Part shown: in pieces, positions 16,267-25,468 of the stretch
Layout of the letters: each line of letters begins with the position of its first letter
Position numbering within the stretch: position 1 is the stretch's first letter
Assembly: GCF_000725345.1 (NCBI RefSeq)
Contig: NZ_CP008852.1
Location: 2,261,693 to 2,325,692 of the forward strand
Length of the DNA: 64,000 nucleotides
Source: Pelosinus sp. UFO1
GTDB lineage: Bacteria; Bacillota; Negativicutes; DSM-13327
Direction of reading: 5' to 3'
Program-made: the position numbers and the translations under genes
The notes under the pieces: generated by a model
What the model was told of the DNA's origin: nothing
Seen by the model: only the letters and a program-made list of their open reading frames with translations
Databases searched by the model: none

Positions 16267-16380
16267 TGGCTAGTCCTCCTTTCACATGGAAAAATATGTA
16301 TAACTCATCATAATTATATCTCTAATTTAAGCGCAACGATAGTGTGTTTTACAGAATATTACTTCTGAAGTTCATCCATA

Positions 16381-16759
16381 CATATCTATACGCAATTGAC
16401 TACCCACAAGCATACATAACCGACACTGACCTTTGCTCGACTGCCACAGATACCTGTCAACATAGTCGGCAAGCAGGATACAGATGACTCCACGAAGAAT
16501 CAAAGCATGTCTGTGAATTGGAATAACGCTAGACAACACGCGCTCAATAGAATTAGCCAAAATGGAGTTACACAGGAAATGTTCGAGTCTATTGTGAAAA
16601 ATGGTAAAGCCATAATGCAAGATGCAAATACTTATTTATTTAGAACAAGAGAAGGAGTAGCAGTGGTATCAAAAGATGGTATTCCACAGACAGCATTACG
16701 CTGCAGCTAAATTCAAAGACCATCTTAACACTGCGGTAACTCAACTTTTGGGAAAGTAG
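16381..16759 (+). pseudogene. Haemagglutinin-type exotoxin tail remnant
   Basis: From 16420 (after a TAA) a frame reads LPQIPVNIVGKQDTDDSTKN, then from ATG 16507 MSVNWNNARQHALNRISQNG and TQEMFESIVKNGKAIMQDAN. KQDTD...TKNQS recalls filamentous-haemagglutinin repeats, and the ALNRISQNG..EM segment recalls DUF4258-like tips of polymorphic toxins. A frameshift near 16690 separates the end YAAAKFKDHLNTAVTQLLGK. The next gene looks like its immunity partner. The piece is broken at both ends. Confidence 0.5.
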
Positions 16760-16771
16760 AGGAGGAATAAA

Positions 16772-17008
16772 TTGGATGAACTTACTGAGATTATAAACGC
16801 ATGGGATCCCACAAATTTAATGTTGCATGCTCCTGATGATGAATATAACTTGGAAATTAAAATGATAGAGGAATTACTCAAAACAACAAGTTCCGAGGAA
16901 GAATTAGCAAAAGGAATCCCAAATATTTTTCTGGAAACATGTGGTGATGAGTGTATCACTATCGCGAGGAAAATACTAAAAGAATATAGGGAGCATATTA
17001 ATCCATAA
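16772..17008 (+). CDS. DUF1871-like protein, probable immunity partner
   Basis: A 78-residue acidic protein: EIINAWDPTNLMLHAPDDEY, IKMIEELLKTTSSEEELAKG, with IFLETCGDEC. 'WDP..L....PDDEY..E' is the signature of DUF1871/YugE-type proteins, often encoded next to toxin tips. TTG start behind AGGAGGAATAAA, 12 bases after the toxin remnant's stop; followed by a repeat A terminator. Immunity function is inferred from context. Confidence 0.6.
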   Translation: MDELTEIINAWDPTNLMLHAPDDEYNLEIKMIEELLKTTSSEEELAKGIPNIFLETCGDECITIARKILKEYREHINP

Positions 17009-17009
17009 A

Positions 17010-17053
17010 GAAAGCGAGGTCAACGGACAAAGATCCGCTGATCTCACTTTTTC
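17010..17053. repeat. Repeat A hairpin, copy 2
   Basis: AAAGCGAGGTCAACGGA...TCCGCTGATCTCACTTTTT; same family as 15225, directly after the immunity-like gene. Confidence 0.75.
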
Positions 17054-17160
17054 AGTATAATTTGCAGGCTTGTCTAAGCTAAAACGTAAAAAACTAATGA
17101 GTATATACGTTAGCTTTAAACCATCCCGTAATGATCTACGCTACAGCCAATACCGATAAT

Positions 17161-17245
17161 TACATACCTATACGCAATCTTCTGACTATCCACAAGCATT
17201 CATAACTAACACTGACCTTTGCCCAACTGTCACAGATACTACCAT
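17161..17245 (+). repeat. Repeat E, partial copy of the toxin remnant's 5' segment
   Basis: CACAAGCATTCATAACTAAC and ACTGACCTTTGCCCAACTGT closely follow 16381-16453. No open frame is kept; this is decayed haemagglutinin-type coding sequence. A third, shorter piece is at 25869. Confidence 0.6.
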
Positions 17246-17379
17246 ATAACGGTCTGCCTGCAGACTCTTTAATAGATAAATTGCGATCTTTCTTTGCATA
17301 TATAGGAAAAAGGAAGGATATTGTTTAACTATGGCGAAGTTATTTAATGGTTTATATAATCTGGTAAATGAGGGCAATT

Positions 17380-19050
17380 ATGGATTATGTTTATCTATCT
17401 ATCCTTAGTGCGATAGCTGGAACTATCTCAATGCTACTTGTATATATTTATCTATATTTTCAGTACCGTGAACGCTATATGGGTGCCTGGGTAATATGCT
17501 GGATTTGCCATTTTTCACGAACTATCCTTTTTGATTCCGGAATATTTAACTGGAAACAATCTTTAGTCGGCTTTATTATCTATCAAATGATGTATATTGG
17601 ATGCGCTTTAATGTTTATATATACAGCTCATCTCTTTATTAACAAACCATTAAAAAAGAACTGGTTATACGGTACTGTCGGTGCGTCCATAATAAGCATT
17701 GGATTTACTTTATTGGATTTACCTATTCTTTATAAGTTGCTCATTCCTTTTGGATTTTCTTTCATTATGCTCATATGTGTAGGTAGAATTTTTATCAATT
17801 TAAAACTGAAAGGAATAGGGAAGTTAATTGCTGGATATGCATTTATCTTATGGGGCATTACTACTGCGACTGTTCCTTTTTTACTTAATATAACTGAGTA
17901 TCATTCATGGATTATCTTAATTTGTGGTATCCTTCGTCTAATTATTGCCTCAGGAACGTTATTGGTGTATTTTGAGAAAACAAGGATGGACTTAGTTAAT
18001 AAAGAAGTTCAATACCGATTACTTGCAGAAAATGCTGTTGATGTGATTTACCGCTTTAGAATACTACCTGAAGTTAAATTTGAGTATGTAAGTCCATCCG
18101 TTTTTGCGGTTACAGGCTATACTTCAGAGAATTTTTATACTGATTCGCAGCTGTTTGAAAGTTTAATACATCCGGACGATTTACTGTTGTTCAAGCAATA
18201 TACAAATAATCCTTCTTTGCGTAATCATTTACCATTTAAATATCGCTTGATACACAAAGATAAAAGCACGGTATATATTGAACAGAACTATCATCCTACT
18301 TATGATGAAATAGGCAATTTAGTGATTCGAGAAGGCATTCTTCGTGATGTCACAGCTCGTGATAACTTAGAGCAAGTTGCCGCTCATACTGACAGAATGA
18401 ATTTGCTTGGTCAAATGGCCGCCAATGTTGCTCATGAGGTACGTAACCCGTTAACTACAATACGCGGATACTTACAGATGATGGTAACCAAAGATGAGCT
18501 TAGTAACTATAGAAATCGGTTTACCCTAATGATGGAAGAGCTCGATAGAGCAAACATGATCATTAGCGAATACCTCTTATTAGCAAAGAATAAACAAGCT
18601 GAATTGAAAGAATGCTCACTAAATTTGATTGTTGATAAATTGTTTCCGTTAATTCAAGCTGATGCCGCTGCTTCAAATGTATTGGTAAAGCTCGACCTTA
18701 AAGAAATATCTACATTATATTTAGATGAAAATGAAATTCGTCAATTATTACTTAACTTGGTACGAAATGGTGTGGAAGCCATGCCAGCTGGAGGCGAACT
18801 AGTTATATGTACAGATTTAGAACAAGATAAAATTGTTTTATCTGTAAAAGACCAGGGAACTGGTTTGCCAGCTCATGTACTAGAAAATTTGGGCAAGCCT
18901 TTCATAACCACGAAAGCCAGTGGTACCGGGTTGGGCCTGCCAATATGCTATAGAATTGCCAGCAAGCACAACGCTGTTATTGCTGTTAAAACAAATGATC
19001 AAGGAACTACTTTTTTTGTTTCTTTCAACCTAGATTGCCTTGCATCATAA
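17380..19050 (+). CDS. Orphan sensor histidine kinase, PAS + HisKA + HATPase
   Basis: About 556 residues. Seven hydrophobic segments fill the first 205 residues, followed by a PAS domain (about 215-335: YRFRILPEVKFEYVSPSVFA), a dimerisation domain with the phospho-acceptor His in MAANVAHEVRNPLTTIRGYL, and an ATPase with N-box NLVRNGVEAM, DQGTGLP and GTGLGLPI. The H-region and KDELSNYRNRF layout resemble Bacillus sporulation kinases (KinB/KinE group) feeding Spo0F. No response regulator is adjacent, supporting an orphan phosphorelay kinase; that role is inference. The start may be 17368; 17380 has AGGGC at good spacing. Confidence 0.8.
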   Translation: MDYVYLSILSAIAGTISMLLVYIYLYFQYRERYMGAWVICWICHFSRTILFDSGIFNWKQSLVGFIIYQMMYIGCALMFIYTAHLFINKPLKKNWLYGTVGASIISIGFTLLDLPILYKLLIPFGFSFIMLICVGRIFINLKLKGIGKLIAGYAFILWGITTATVPFLLNITEYHSWIILICGILRLIIASGTLLVYFEKTRMDLVNKEVQYRLLAENAVDVIYRFRILPEVKFEYVSPSVFAVTGYTSENFYTDSQLFESLIHPDDLLLFKQYTNNPSLRNHLPFKYRLIHKDKSTVYIEQNYHPTYDEIGNLVIREGILRDVTARDNLEQVAAHTDRMNLLGQMAANVAHEVRNPLTTIRGYLQMMVTKDELSNYRNRFTLMMEELDRANMIISEYLLLAKNKQAELKECSLNLIVDKLFPLIQADAAASNVLVKLDLKEISTLYLDENEIRQLLLNLVRNGVEAMPAGGELVICTDLEQDKIVLSVKDQGTGLPAHVLENLGKPFITTKASGTGLGLPICYRIASKHNAVIAVKTNDQGTTFFVSFNLDCLAS

Positions 19051-19386
19051 ACGTTTGAATATTAGACCTGTAGCGCAAAAACTTTTTCTACTTAGAGTCA
19101 TATGATTAACCTACTTTCCATAAATACTTTTCCTATAATAATTTGGTATGAATATAGTGTGCATTTTGTCGTCCTCCTTTTGAGCGAAGATTGGTTAGTA
19201 AAACCTTTCTCATTCTACCTAAAGGAGGACTTATCTATATATTTTATCAACGCATGAACAATAGACTTTTTGCTTCTGAAAAAAACTTTTTTTAAAAAGG
19301 TTTTTTTGTATAAAAATGGAATATTCATATTAAGTTTGGTAGTTTATGTAAATGTACTATATTTACTAACATTAGGAGTGATAAAG

Positions 19387-20538
19387 ATGAACAATACCCT
19401 CTCAATACCAATTTATCAAAAGGAAGCTTTAGAAGAACCTATAGTAATCGGTATTGCCGCAACACCAGAGGAAAAAAAGGAAATTTACCGTTTACGTTAT
19501 CGCATTTATGCTGAAGAAATTTCCTATAAACTTGTGTCTGCTGATCATAGTAATAAACTTTTATATGATGAATTAGATGAATGGGGAATACTACTGTATG
19601 CAAAGATTGGAACGGAACTTATCGGCACCGCAAGAATGAACGTTGGACGGATTTCAGATTTTCCTTCGGAATTGGTGCAGCATTTTTTAATGGATAGGTT
19701 CCAAAAGTTTTACAAAAAAGAGGATAAACAGAATTTCTCATTCATTTCAAAAGGTATGATATCTCCAGACTACCGAAGCTCACGGGCGCTTAATATGCTC
19801 ATGGAAAAAATTTATCAATTATATTTAAATAACCAAGTACAATTTGGCTTTGTTAATTGCAATTTTCATTTAATCCCACTTCATGAACACTTTGGGCATC
19901 GTCGTTTAGGCGTAAATTACGTAGATCCAAACCTTGGTTTATTGACTAATTTCGTCATGTTGATAGATGATATTGAGCATTTGCGTGCAGTAGGTTCTCC
20001 ACTAGTTAATATAGCAAGTAAAAAAAGAACATTAAACAACCAAGTCGTCGATTGGTTTCATTCAGAATTTGCTGAAACTGCAAGCATTACAAATAGCCAA
20101 CTAGTAAGCGAAGATGAATTATGGGTTATTTTATGCAACCATTTAGGGAATGCACCAAATAAAATAATACCAATGCTGAAAGGACTGCCCGTAACACAAG
20201 CTAAAAAGTTTTTACATCGTTGCGGTTTTATTGTACCGTGTCCTGCTGGGAGTTACATCGTAAGTCGCGGCGGCGTAAGTAATGAACTTAATATACTTCT
20301 TTCGGGAACGATACAATCCTCTGGGGAAAATAACACATCTCCAGATAAATATCTCGGAGCAATTGGCTTAGTTAATAGGACTAAGCACGCAGTGAACATT
20401 ATAGCCGACACTAACGTGGAAATACTTGTATTATCTTTTCACTATTTTCAGAAATTCCGTCGCTCTTGTCCAGAAATTGCAAACAAGGTTTTACACAACA
20501 TATCTGGAATAACCCGCAATAAAAAAGATATTGGCTAA
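19387..20538 (+). CDS. GNAT/N-acyltransferase-like domain fused to cyclic-nucleotide-binding domain
   Basis: About 383 residues. The N-terminal half (EKKEIYRLRYRIYAEEISYK, GTELIGTARMNVG, LMEKIYQLYLNN, HFGHRRLGVNYVDP) resembles FeeM/autoinducer-synthase-type acyltransferases, which join fatty acyl chains to amino acids. From about residue 265 a CAP-like sensor follows (FIVPCPAGSYIVSRGG, LNILLSGTI, YLGAIGLVN). ATG 19387 is chosen because of TTAGGAGTGATAAAG; the longer frame from 19270 lacks a ribosome site. Preceded by the histidine kinase. The substrate and ligand are unknown. Confidence 0.7.
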   Translation: MNNTLSIPIYQKEALEEPIVIGIAATPEEKKEIYRLRYRIYAEEISYKLVSADHSNKLLYDELDEWGILLYAKIGTELIGTARMNVGRISDFPSELVQHFLMDRFQKFYKKEDKQNFSFISKGMISPDYRSSRALNMLMEKIYQLYLNNQVQFGFVNCNFHLIPLHEHFGHRRLGVNYVDPNLGLLTNFVMLIDDIEHLRAVGSPLVNIASKKRTLNNQVVDWFHSEFAETASITNSQLVSEDELWVILCNHLGNAPNKIIPMLKGLPVTQAKKFLHRCGFIVPCPAGSYIVSRGGVSNELNILLSGTIQSSGENNTSPDKYLGAIGLVNRTKHAVNIIADTNVEILVLSFHYFQKFRRSCPEIANKVLHNISGITRNKKDIG

Positions 20539-20592
20539 GATATATCTGTAGCATGGAACTCCTCGTATTAGAATTACCATATTGCGACATAT

Positions 20593-20637
20593 GAAGACAC
20601 AGCCTATCCATTAATGGAACAGAGCTGTGTCTTTCCT
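20593..20637. repeat. Repeat B hairpin (terminator-like), copy 1
   Basis: GAAGACACAGCCT...AGCTGTGTCTTTC around CCATTAATGG; can terminate the acyltransferase gene. Other copies at 21942, 24549, 35486 and 37286. Confidence 0.75.
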
Positions 20638-21078
20638 AATAAAAGCAATTATCAGCCTTACGGCCTACAAACCTTACAAACCTTACAAACCACAAACTCC
20701 GCCTCATCTCGCCTATCATAAAACACCTTTATGACCTGGCGACATCATCCTCACATATCGCAACCAGCATAATTAGAGTTAGCCACATATACGCCTTCAG
20801 ATTGTGGGGTAGAAGGTGCAATAGCATCAGCAACACACTCATCTAAATGAGCAATTTGAATAGGGATTTCTGCCTGATGAGAGAGGGCAGGGGTAGGAAA
20901 AACAGACGTATGACGAGCGCGTCACATAACACTAGAAAGCTTTATATCAGACGTTTAAGATTAATTAGGGCGAACCGTATCATTTATAGTAGCGAAAAGG
21001 ATCCTGTCAAAATTTTGTTGATTTGGCAGGAGTTCTTTGTATTTTAGGGAATAAAAATAGTGGCGATTTGCTATTAAT
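20638..21078. other. Decayed stretch with a short tandem repeat
   Basis: 20664-20696 holds near-identical 8-9-bp units (CCTACAAA, CCTTACAAA twice, CCACAAA). On the minus strand a frame of about 50 codons ending near 20763 reads IQIAHLDECVADAIAPSTPQ and stops after AGCDM; it has no start and is probably the tail of a lost gene. The motif GCAGGAGTTCTTTGT at about 21030 also occurs at 8228. Confidence 0.35.
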
Positions 21079-21943
21079 GAGAGGTAGCTTTTGACTGGTA
21101 TTTTACGTCAGACCATCAGGTACGGCTCAATCATGCTTTGGAGGCATAGGGCACCAAACCGTACTAAGTTGAAATTCTCGCTGCTATGGGCTAACCACAC
21201 GCATTATCCTAAAAGTCTCAGCGATTGGGATGCAATGGTGGAATATTGGCTGCAGAATTACTTAAAGTAGCCTGAATATCTCCAAATCAACGGCCAGCCA
21301 GTGGTTTTTGTATTTTCGGCAAACGCACTTGCGAGTGATGCGGGGAAGTTCGGCAAAACCGCCCAAGAACTTATCAGCAGAGCGCAAAATTCTGCCAGAC
21401 ATGCCGGCTTACCGGGAATTTACTTTGTCGCATGTACCGGAGCCGCTGGGCCGATGCTGACTTCTGCTAAAGAAGCAGGGTATTTATTCAGCCTTTTCAG
21501 CCTATAACTATCACCAAGGACCGCGGGATGCCGTCCAGTCTCACACCTATGCCGAATTAGACGACGCTTATCAAAGACATTGGGATACGTTTGCCCAAAA
21601 AGGCAATCTGCCGATCATTGTACCATTAACATCCGGTTGGGATCGGCGCCCTTGGGGCGGCAGCAAGGATCCCTTGCATGATAACTGTTTAAGTACTCCT
21701 ACGGAATTTCGGAAACATCTCTTAGCCGCCAAACGGTTTATGGATGCGCATCCTATGCCTGACAAGCAAAAGATTGGTATCATTTGTGCCTGGAATGAAT
21801 ATGGCGAGGGCTCTTTTATTGCGCCGACCGAACATAACCGATTCGCTTATTTGGAACCAATCCGGAGTGTTTTTGGCCGTTATAGATTCCTGGGTAATGA
21901 TAATAGGGAGAAGCGTATCACTGGCAACGGCGAAAAACTATAA
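21079..21943 (+). pseudogene. GH99-like (WbsX-type) glycosyl hydrolase pseudogene
   Basis: Fragments in changing frames read AFDWYFTSDH, LSDWDAMVEYWLQNYLK, a TAG, then PEYLQINGQPVVFVFSANAL, another shift near 21490 to AYNYHQGPRDAVQSHTYAEL, LPIIVPLTSGWDRRPWGG and ICAWNEYGEGSFIAPT. This order and the WNE-GEGS ending are those of GH99-like/WbsX domain proteins acting on surface polysaccharide. The N-terminus is missing and at least two disruptions are present. Its G+C content is visibly higher than its neighbours', suggesting transfer from another source. Confidence 0.7.
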
Positions 21944-21990
21944 GAAAGACACAGCCTGTCCATTAATGGAGCAAAGCTGTGTCTTTCTTA
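21942..21990. repeat. Repeat B hairpin, copy 2
   Basis: AAGAAAGACACAGCCTGTCC...GGAGCAAAGCTGTGTCTTTCTT, preceded by ACGGCGAAAAACTA as at 35471, so repeats C and B travel together at both places. Confidence 0.75.
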
Positions 21991-22130
21991 TTAGAAGCAA
22001 CTAAAGCAAAACCGTTAAATTATAAAGTTTACTTATTTCCTTATCCCTATAGATATAGTTTTGCATCAAGGAAATATTTCAAAGTACGAGTTCTGTAACA
22101 ATAGAAGCTGAATATAAAAGCAACATCGAT

Positions 22131-22262
22131 ATGATTTTAGAATATGTAGGTGATTGGGATCGCGATGAAGATATTAAAAAGAGAGCATTGGGCCTTTTGG
22201 CAAATCTCAACAATCCTTCTGTAGCACAATTTATTGAAATTCTAATTAAGCAGGGGTCTTAA
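22131..22262 (+). CDS. Short helical ORF, possible gene remnant
   Basis: MILEYVGDWDRDEDIKKRAL, then GLLANLNNPSVAQFIEIL and stop, 43 residues. The frame is open upstream to about 22070 without a start codon or ribosome site, so this is probably a 3' gene piece. No family recognised. Confidence 0.3.
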   Translation: MILEYVGDWDRDEDIKKRALGLLANLNNPSVAQFIEILIKQGS

Positions 22263-22559
22263 CTAAAAATCATAAGAAGGTTTGGAAAAAAGCAAGGCCA
22301 TAAGATATTAATAAGCATAATTTTGGATATCAATGTGTACATAAATCCAAAGCGTTATTAACCGATATCGGCTCGAAGAAATGGCGCACATTTGAATGTG
22401 ATTGCATCGATGGTCTATAAATTAGTAGACGGCGCTTCACCGAAGGATCTTGAAATGCTGGGTGGGGCGGGCAATATGCGCAGCACAATCATGGAATCTT
22501 ATGGACGGATGCCAATGGTGTGCATCCTATTATATTGCCTCCCTTGTTTTATGCAGTCT
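22263..22559. other. Decayed coding sequence, unidentified
   Basis: A frame around 22390-22520 reads NVIASMVYKLVDGASPKDLE, MLGGAGNMRSTIMESYGRMP without a start signal. G+C is higher than the surroundings. Not identified. Confidence 0.25.
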
Positions 22560-22592
22560 AAAACCCATCAGTTTTCGCTGATGGGTTTTATT
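22560..22592. terminator. Bidirectional terminator
   Basis: AAAACCCATCAG pairs with CTGATGGGTTTT around TTTTCG; serves the minus-strand gene ending at 22601. Confidence 0.75.
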
Positions 22593-22600
22593 CAAACATT

Positions 22601-23203
22601 CTATTGTAAATTTTTATTGCTTTCTTTGAGATATTTTTGTTTGAAGTAACGTCCGCGAATTTCTAGAATATCACAGATACCATCGTCAACAATGCGAACA
22701 TAACCTTGTCCAATAAATTTTAACTCTTTTTCTTTGCCAGGTGCTTGCACTTCTTCCCACTTAAACCGTCGTTCTTCGTTTGTGCCTGGGTTTTCGACAA
22801 AAATTTCTGCTTCCAGATTTGGTTTCTCGTCACCACTACAAGGCGCAAAACTCTCTTTGAGTTTGCTGATGAAAACCTCACAGATTTGATCAGGAATATC
22901 TAATGCACCTTCTTCATCACCGTTGACATCATCAATGAGGAGAAAAAGAGCATTACCAAAAATAATTTCATCTTGATCAGGTTCAGGGAAACGACGATTT
23001 GCAGTTAGTTGTAGAGGAATTGCCATATCGTTGATAAAAATATGTAAGGATAGATCTTCACCGACTTTGAACAAGCGAGAACTAGTGAAATTTCCACCTA
23101 ATACAACGGCCATTTCTTCAAGTTGTTTATCAATCGCCGTTGATAGTTTGTAGACAGCAGGATCTTTGCCTACTTCCATAATGATTGCATTTAATGTTGA
23201 CAT
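22601..23203 (-). CDS. Hypothetical acidic protein (200 aa)
   Basis: MSTLNAIIMEVGKDPAVYKL, FTSSRLFKVGEDLSLHIFIN, RRFPEPDQDEIIFGNALFLL, and a C-terminal IVDDGICDILEIRGRYFKQK. Strongly acidic, no membrane segment, no motif recognised. Start at 23203 chosen for GAGGAGCAAACAT. In a zone of orphan toxin modules, so an immunity-type protein is possible but unsupported. Confidence 0.55.
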   Translation of the reverse strand: MSTLNAIIMEVGKDPAVYKLSTAIDKQLEEMAVVLGGNFTSSRLFKVGEDLSLHIFINDMAIPLQLTANRRFPEPDQDEIIFGNALFLLIDDVNGDEEGALDIPDQICEVFISKLKESFAPCSGDEKPNLEAEIFVENPGTNEERRFKWEEVQAPGKEKELKFIGQGYVRIVDDGICDILEIRGRYFKQKYLKESNKNLQ

Positions 23204-23379
23204 ATGTTTGCTCCTCATATCATTTTGGCTTTGTTAATTTGCAAAAAAATTCAAATGATTATAATTGTAGATAATTTTACTTCATTCGTCAAGCAGCATG
23301 AAATTTCTTCAATCGTGTTTCCATCGTTTTTTACAGATGGGGGACTCGCAGGGATGGTTCCGGCGAGTCGCAATTTAAG

Positions 23380-23429
23380 TTTCGCCATTATCAGTGATAC
23401 GCAGAACCGTATCATTTGTAACGGCGAAA
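23380..23429. repeat. Repeat C palindrome, copy
   Basis: TTTCGCC.TTA....TGATACG-CAGAAC-CGTATCA....TAA.GGCGAAA: imperfect 50-bp palindrome of the same family as 32609-32658. Confidence 0.75.
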
Positions 23430-23557
23430 AAAATAGAGATTCTGCCAAGCTTTGTGTAGGTTGGCAAGAGCTTCATTTTGTATAGTTAGCATTTATGAAG
23501 ATGCATTAGTGTTTAGTTTTAAACTAACGGAATAATCCATTAGCTTTAAAGATGGTT

Positions 23558-24319
23558 CTATTTTGGATTGGCAAGAGGGATTTTTGTAAAGGCTGCATCC
23601 AAAATTCTGTTCATCATGGAATCAGGGCCAGTGCTATCTCGGTCACTGCTCCAAGAAAAGAAGGAACGATACCGAGAATCTGTATAGGACCATACTACTT
23701 GTTTAGTTTTAGGGTCGGTCAAGCTTAGTACTACATTTGCATCATCGTATATTTGATAACCAGCAGGATGATGTACAACTACTTCTTTGGGAATCTCCAT
23801 CCAACCACGATATTCTTTACCATCTGCGTTTATACCGCCATATTCTACTCTTTCTTTGATGGTCTCCGTGGAATCATAAGCGTCATAATATTCATAATAC
23901 CAGCCATAATTCCGCACTTCCGCAGATAGTACCAGATCAACATATTTAGATAATTCTTGCTCGCGCAACGTAGTGAATTCGAGGGAATTTTTATCCTCAA
24001 TGGTAGGGGCGTTCGGATCGCCTTGTATTTGGATATCAATATAATTTAAATTTAAAATATAATATTTGCCTAATTTTTTTACTCGAGTATTTAATGAATT
24101 GATAAATTTTTCTTGCCCATAAGGATATTTATCAAACTTATCATTACTATCTCCTTTGAGGGTATATGAAAATGTTGGTTCTAATAATAATATCCTTTTT
24201 ACATTACCAAAATTATAGCTTGGGCTTTTCCAATTGCTTGATTCGGCGGACACGGAAGAAATGGTGACTATAGAGTAACAAATAAGAAGGAACAAAATAT
24301 TCAACAAACGCCTAACCAT
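23558..24319 (-). CDS. Secreted hypothetical protein (253 aa)
   Basis: A signal peptide (MVRRLLNILFLLICYSIVTI ending near SVSAES) is followed by NWKSPSYNFGNVKRILLLEP, a beta-rich domain with a tyrosine-rich loop (WYYEYYDAYD) and a C-terminal DPKTKQVVWSYTDSR. The layout resembles periplasmic lipoprotein-like DUF4136-type proteins of diderms. Start at 24319 rests on GGAGGAGATTATT. Solitary gene; function unknown. Confidence 0.55.
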   Translation of the reverse strand: MVRRLLNILFLLICYSIVTISSVSAESSNWKSPSYNFGNVKRILLLEPTFSYTLKGDSNDKFDKYPYGQEKFINSLNTRVKKLGKYYILNLNYIDIQIQGDPNAPTIEDKNSLEFTTLREQELSKYVDLVLSAEVRNYGWYYEYYDAYDSTETIKERVEYGGINADGKEYRGWMEIPKEVVVHHPAGYQIYDDANVVLSLTDPKTKQVVWSYTDSRYRSFFSWSSDRDSTGPDSMMNRILDAAFTKIPLANPK

Positions 24320-24355
24320 AATAATCTCCTCCATTAGTTTAAAATAGCGAATCAA

Positions 24356-24818
24356 ATGCTGCTTATCATTTAGTATATCACGTTATGGGTGTTTTTCCCA
24401 TTAATGACAATTGTCCGCAAGCAAACACAAACCAGCTAAGCATTATGATGGCTGGATTGTAGATGGTAAGAAGTACCCCAAAGGACAGCCACCGACAGAA
24501 GTTTTTTTTGCAGTTTAGCTTGAATAAACAATTGAAAAAATTCTATTTAAAGACACAGCCTATCCATCATTGGATCAGGCTGTATCTTTGTAATCATATT
24601 TTTACATATTGTTGCAAAATATGGTGTTTTTTTCAAAGATTGGCAGGGAAAAATGATTTTAAAGAGAAGATAAAAAAAGCTATCCACTTACCATAGAAGT
24701 TTGATCCTATAGTAGAGATTAACACATGTAACATTTCCTTGCCTCATTAATCCAAATCATTAATGGATCTAAAACCCTTTAAATTCAAACAAGAATACAA
24801 AGAAAAGAGGAATGACCA
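24356..24818. other. Intergenic stretch with gene scraps and repeat B
   Basis: Around 24430-24490 a plus-strand frame reads KHYDGWIVDGKKYPKGQPPT, probably a scrap of a lost gene. A repeat B hairpin lies at 24549-24590. Nothing else is recognised. Confidence 0.4.
24549..24590. repeat. Repeat B hairpin, copy 3
   Basis: AAAGACACAGCCTATCCATC...GGATCAGGCTGTATCTTT. Confidence 0.7.
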
Positions 24819-25265
24819 ATGATAAAAATCAACTACAAGCAACTTATGAATATCTTTCTAGCAACCTTCGTACTCTTCAGTATAATCACCATTACTAATA
24901 CCAGCACCACCTATGCTGCATCTGCAGTTGGGATGGTACACTATCAACTTCTAGTCGACAATCATCCTGATTCAGCAAAAGCCCAGACAGCGATGAACGA
25001 TGCTATTGCGCAAGCAAAAAGCAACTTTGACACAAAATCAGTTAGCATGAACGATCAGGAAAAACAGTCGTATTATCAACAGCTTCAACAAGGTATTCAC
25101 ATTAAACAACAGGATTTGTTAGAAGCTATTCAAAATAAAGTAAACGATGCTGTTAAAGCCGTAGCGAAGTCTAAAGGTTTAACTATTGTCGTGGACGCAG
25201 GCGCTGCTGTTTATGGCGGACAGGATATAACTGATGATGTAATGAAAAAGATAGTGTCAAAATAA
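24819..25265 (+). CDS. OmpH/Skp-family periplasmic protein
   Basis: A 148-residue protein with a signal peptide (cleavage near TTYAAS), VGMVHYQLLVDNHPDSAKAQ, a long charged helical middle and a C-terminal GLTIVVDAGAAVYGGQDITD..VMKKI, the Skp pattern in which the helical 'tentacle' is bracketed by strands. Skp chaperones outer-membrane proteins in the periplasm, so the gene supports a diderm host. Ribosome site AGAGGAATGACCA. Monocistronic, ending in a repeat A hairpin. Confidence 0.75.
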   Translation: MIKINYKQLMNIFLATFVLFSIITITNTSTTYAASAVGMVHYQLLVDNHPDSAKAQTAMNDAIAQAKSNFDTKSVSMNDQEKQSYYQQLQQGIHIKQQDLLEAIQNKVNDAVKAVAKSKGLTIVVDAGAAVYGGQDITDDVMKKIVSK

Positions 25266-25284
25266 AGGCATTATTTAATTAATC

Positions 25285-25323
25285 AAGAGGTCAACGGACA
25301 AAAACCCGCTGACCTCTCTTTTT
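25285..25323. repeat. Repeat A hairpin, copy 3
   Basis: AAGAGGTCAACGG...CCGCTGACCTCTCTT then T, 20 bases after the ompH-like stop; works as its terminator. Confidence 0.75.
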
Positions 25324-25468
25324 CGAATTGTCGCCTAGCAACACAATCTAATCATCCTGTATATGGGAAAATTTTAAGTGTAAGACTGCCTGATGGTATG
25401 GGTGCAATATGATCGGCAGATGATAAGAAATTAATTGGTTTCTTGGAAAAGTATAGTAGGGAAAGAAA

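Noticed and set aside
19170-19230. CCTCCTTT...AAAGGAGG inverted repeat before the acyltransferase
   Set aside because: Arms of about 10 bp with a 41-nt loop; the purine-rich arm can simply look like a ribosome site, and no gene uses either.
20664-20696. CCTTACAAA tandem units as a CRISPR or VNTR of note
   Set aside because: Only about four units of 7-9 bp without spacers; simple short repeat in decayed DNA.
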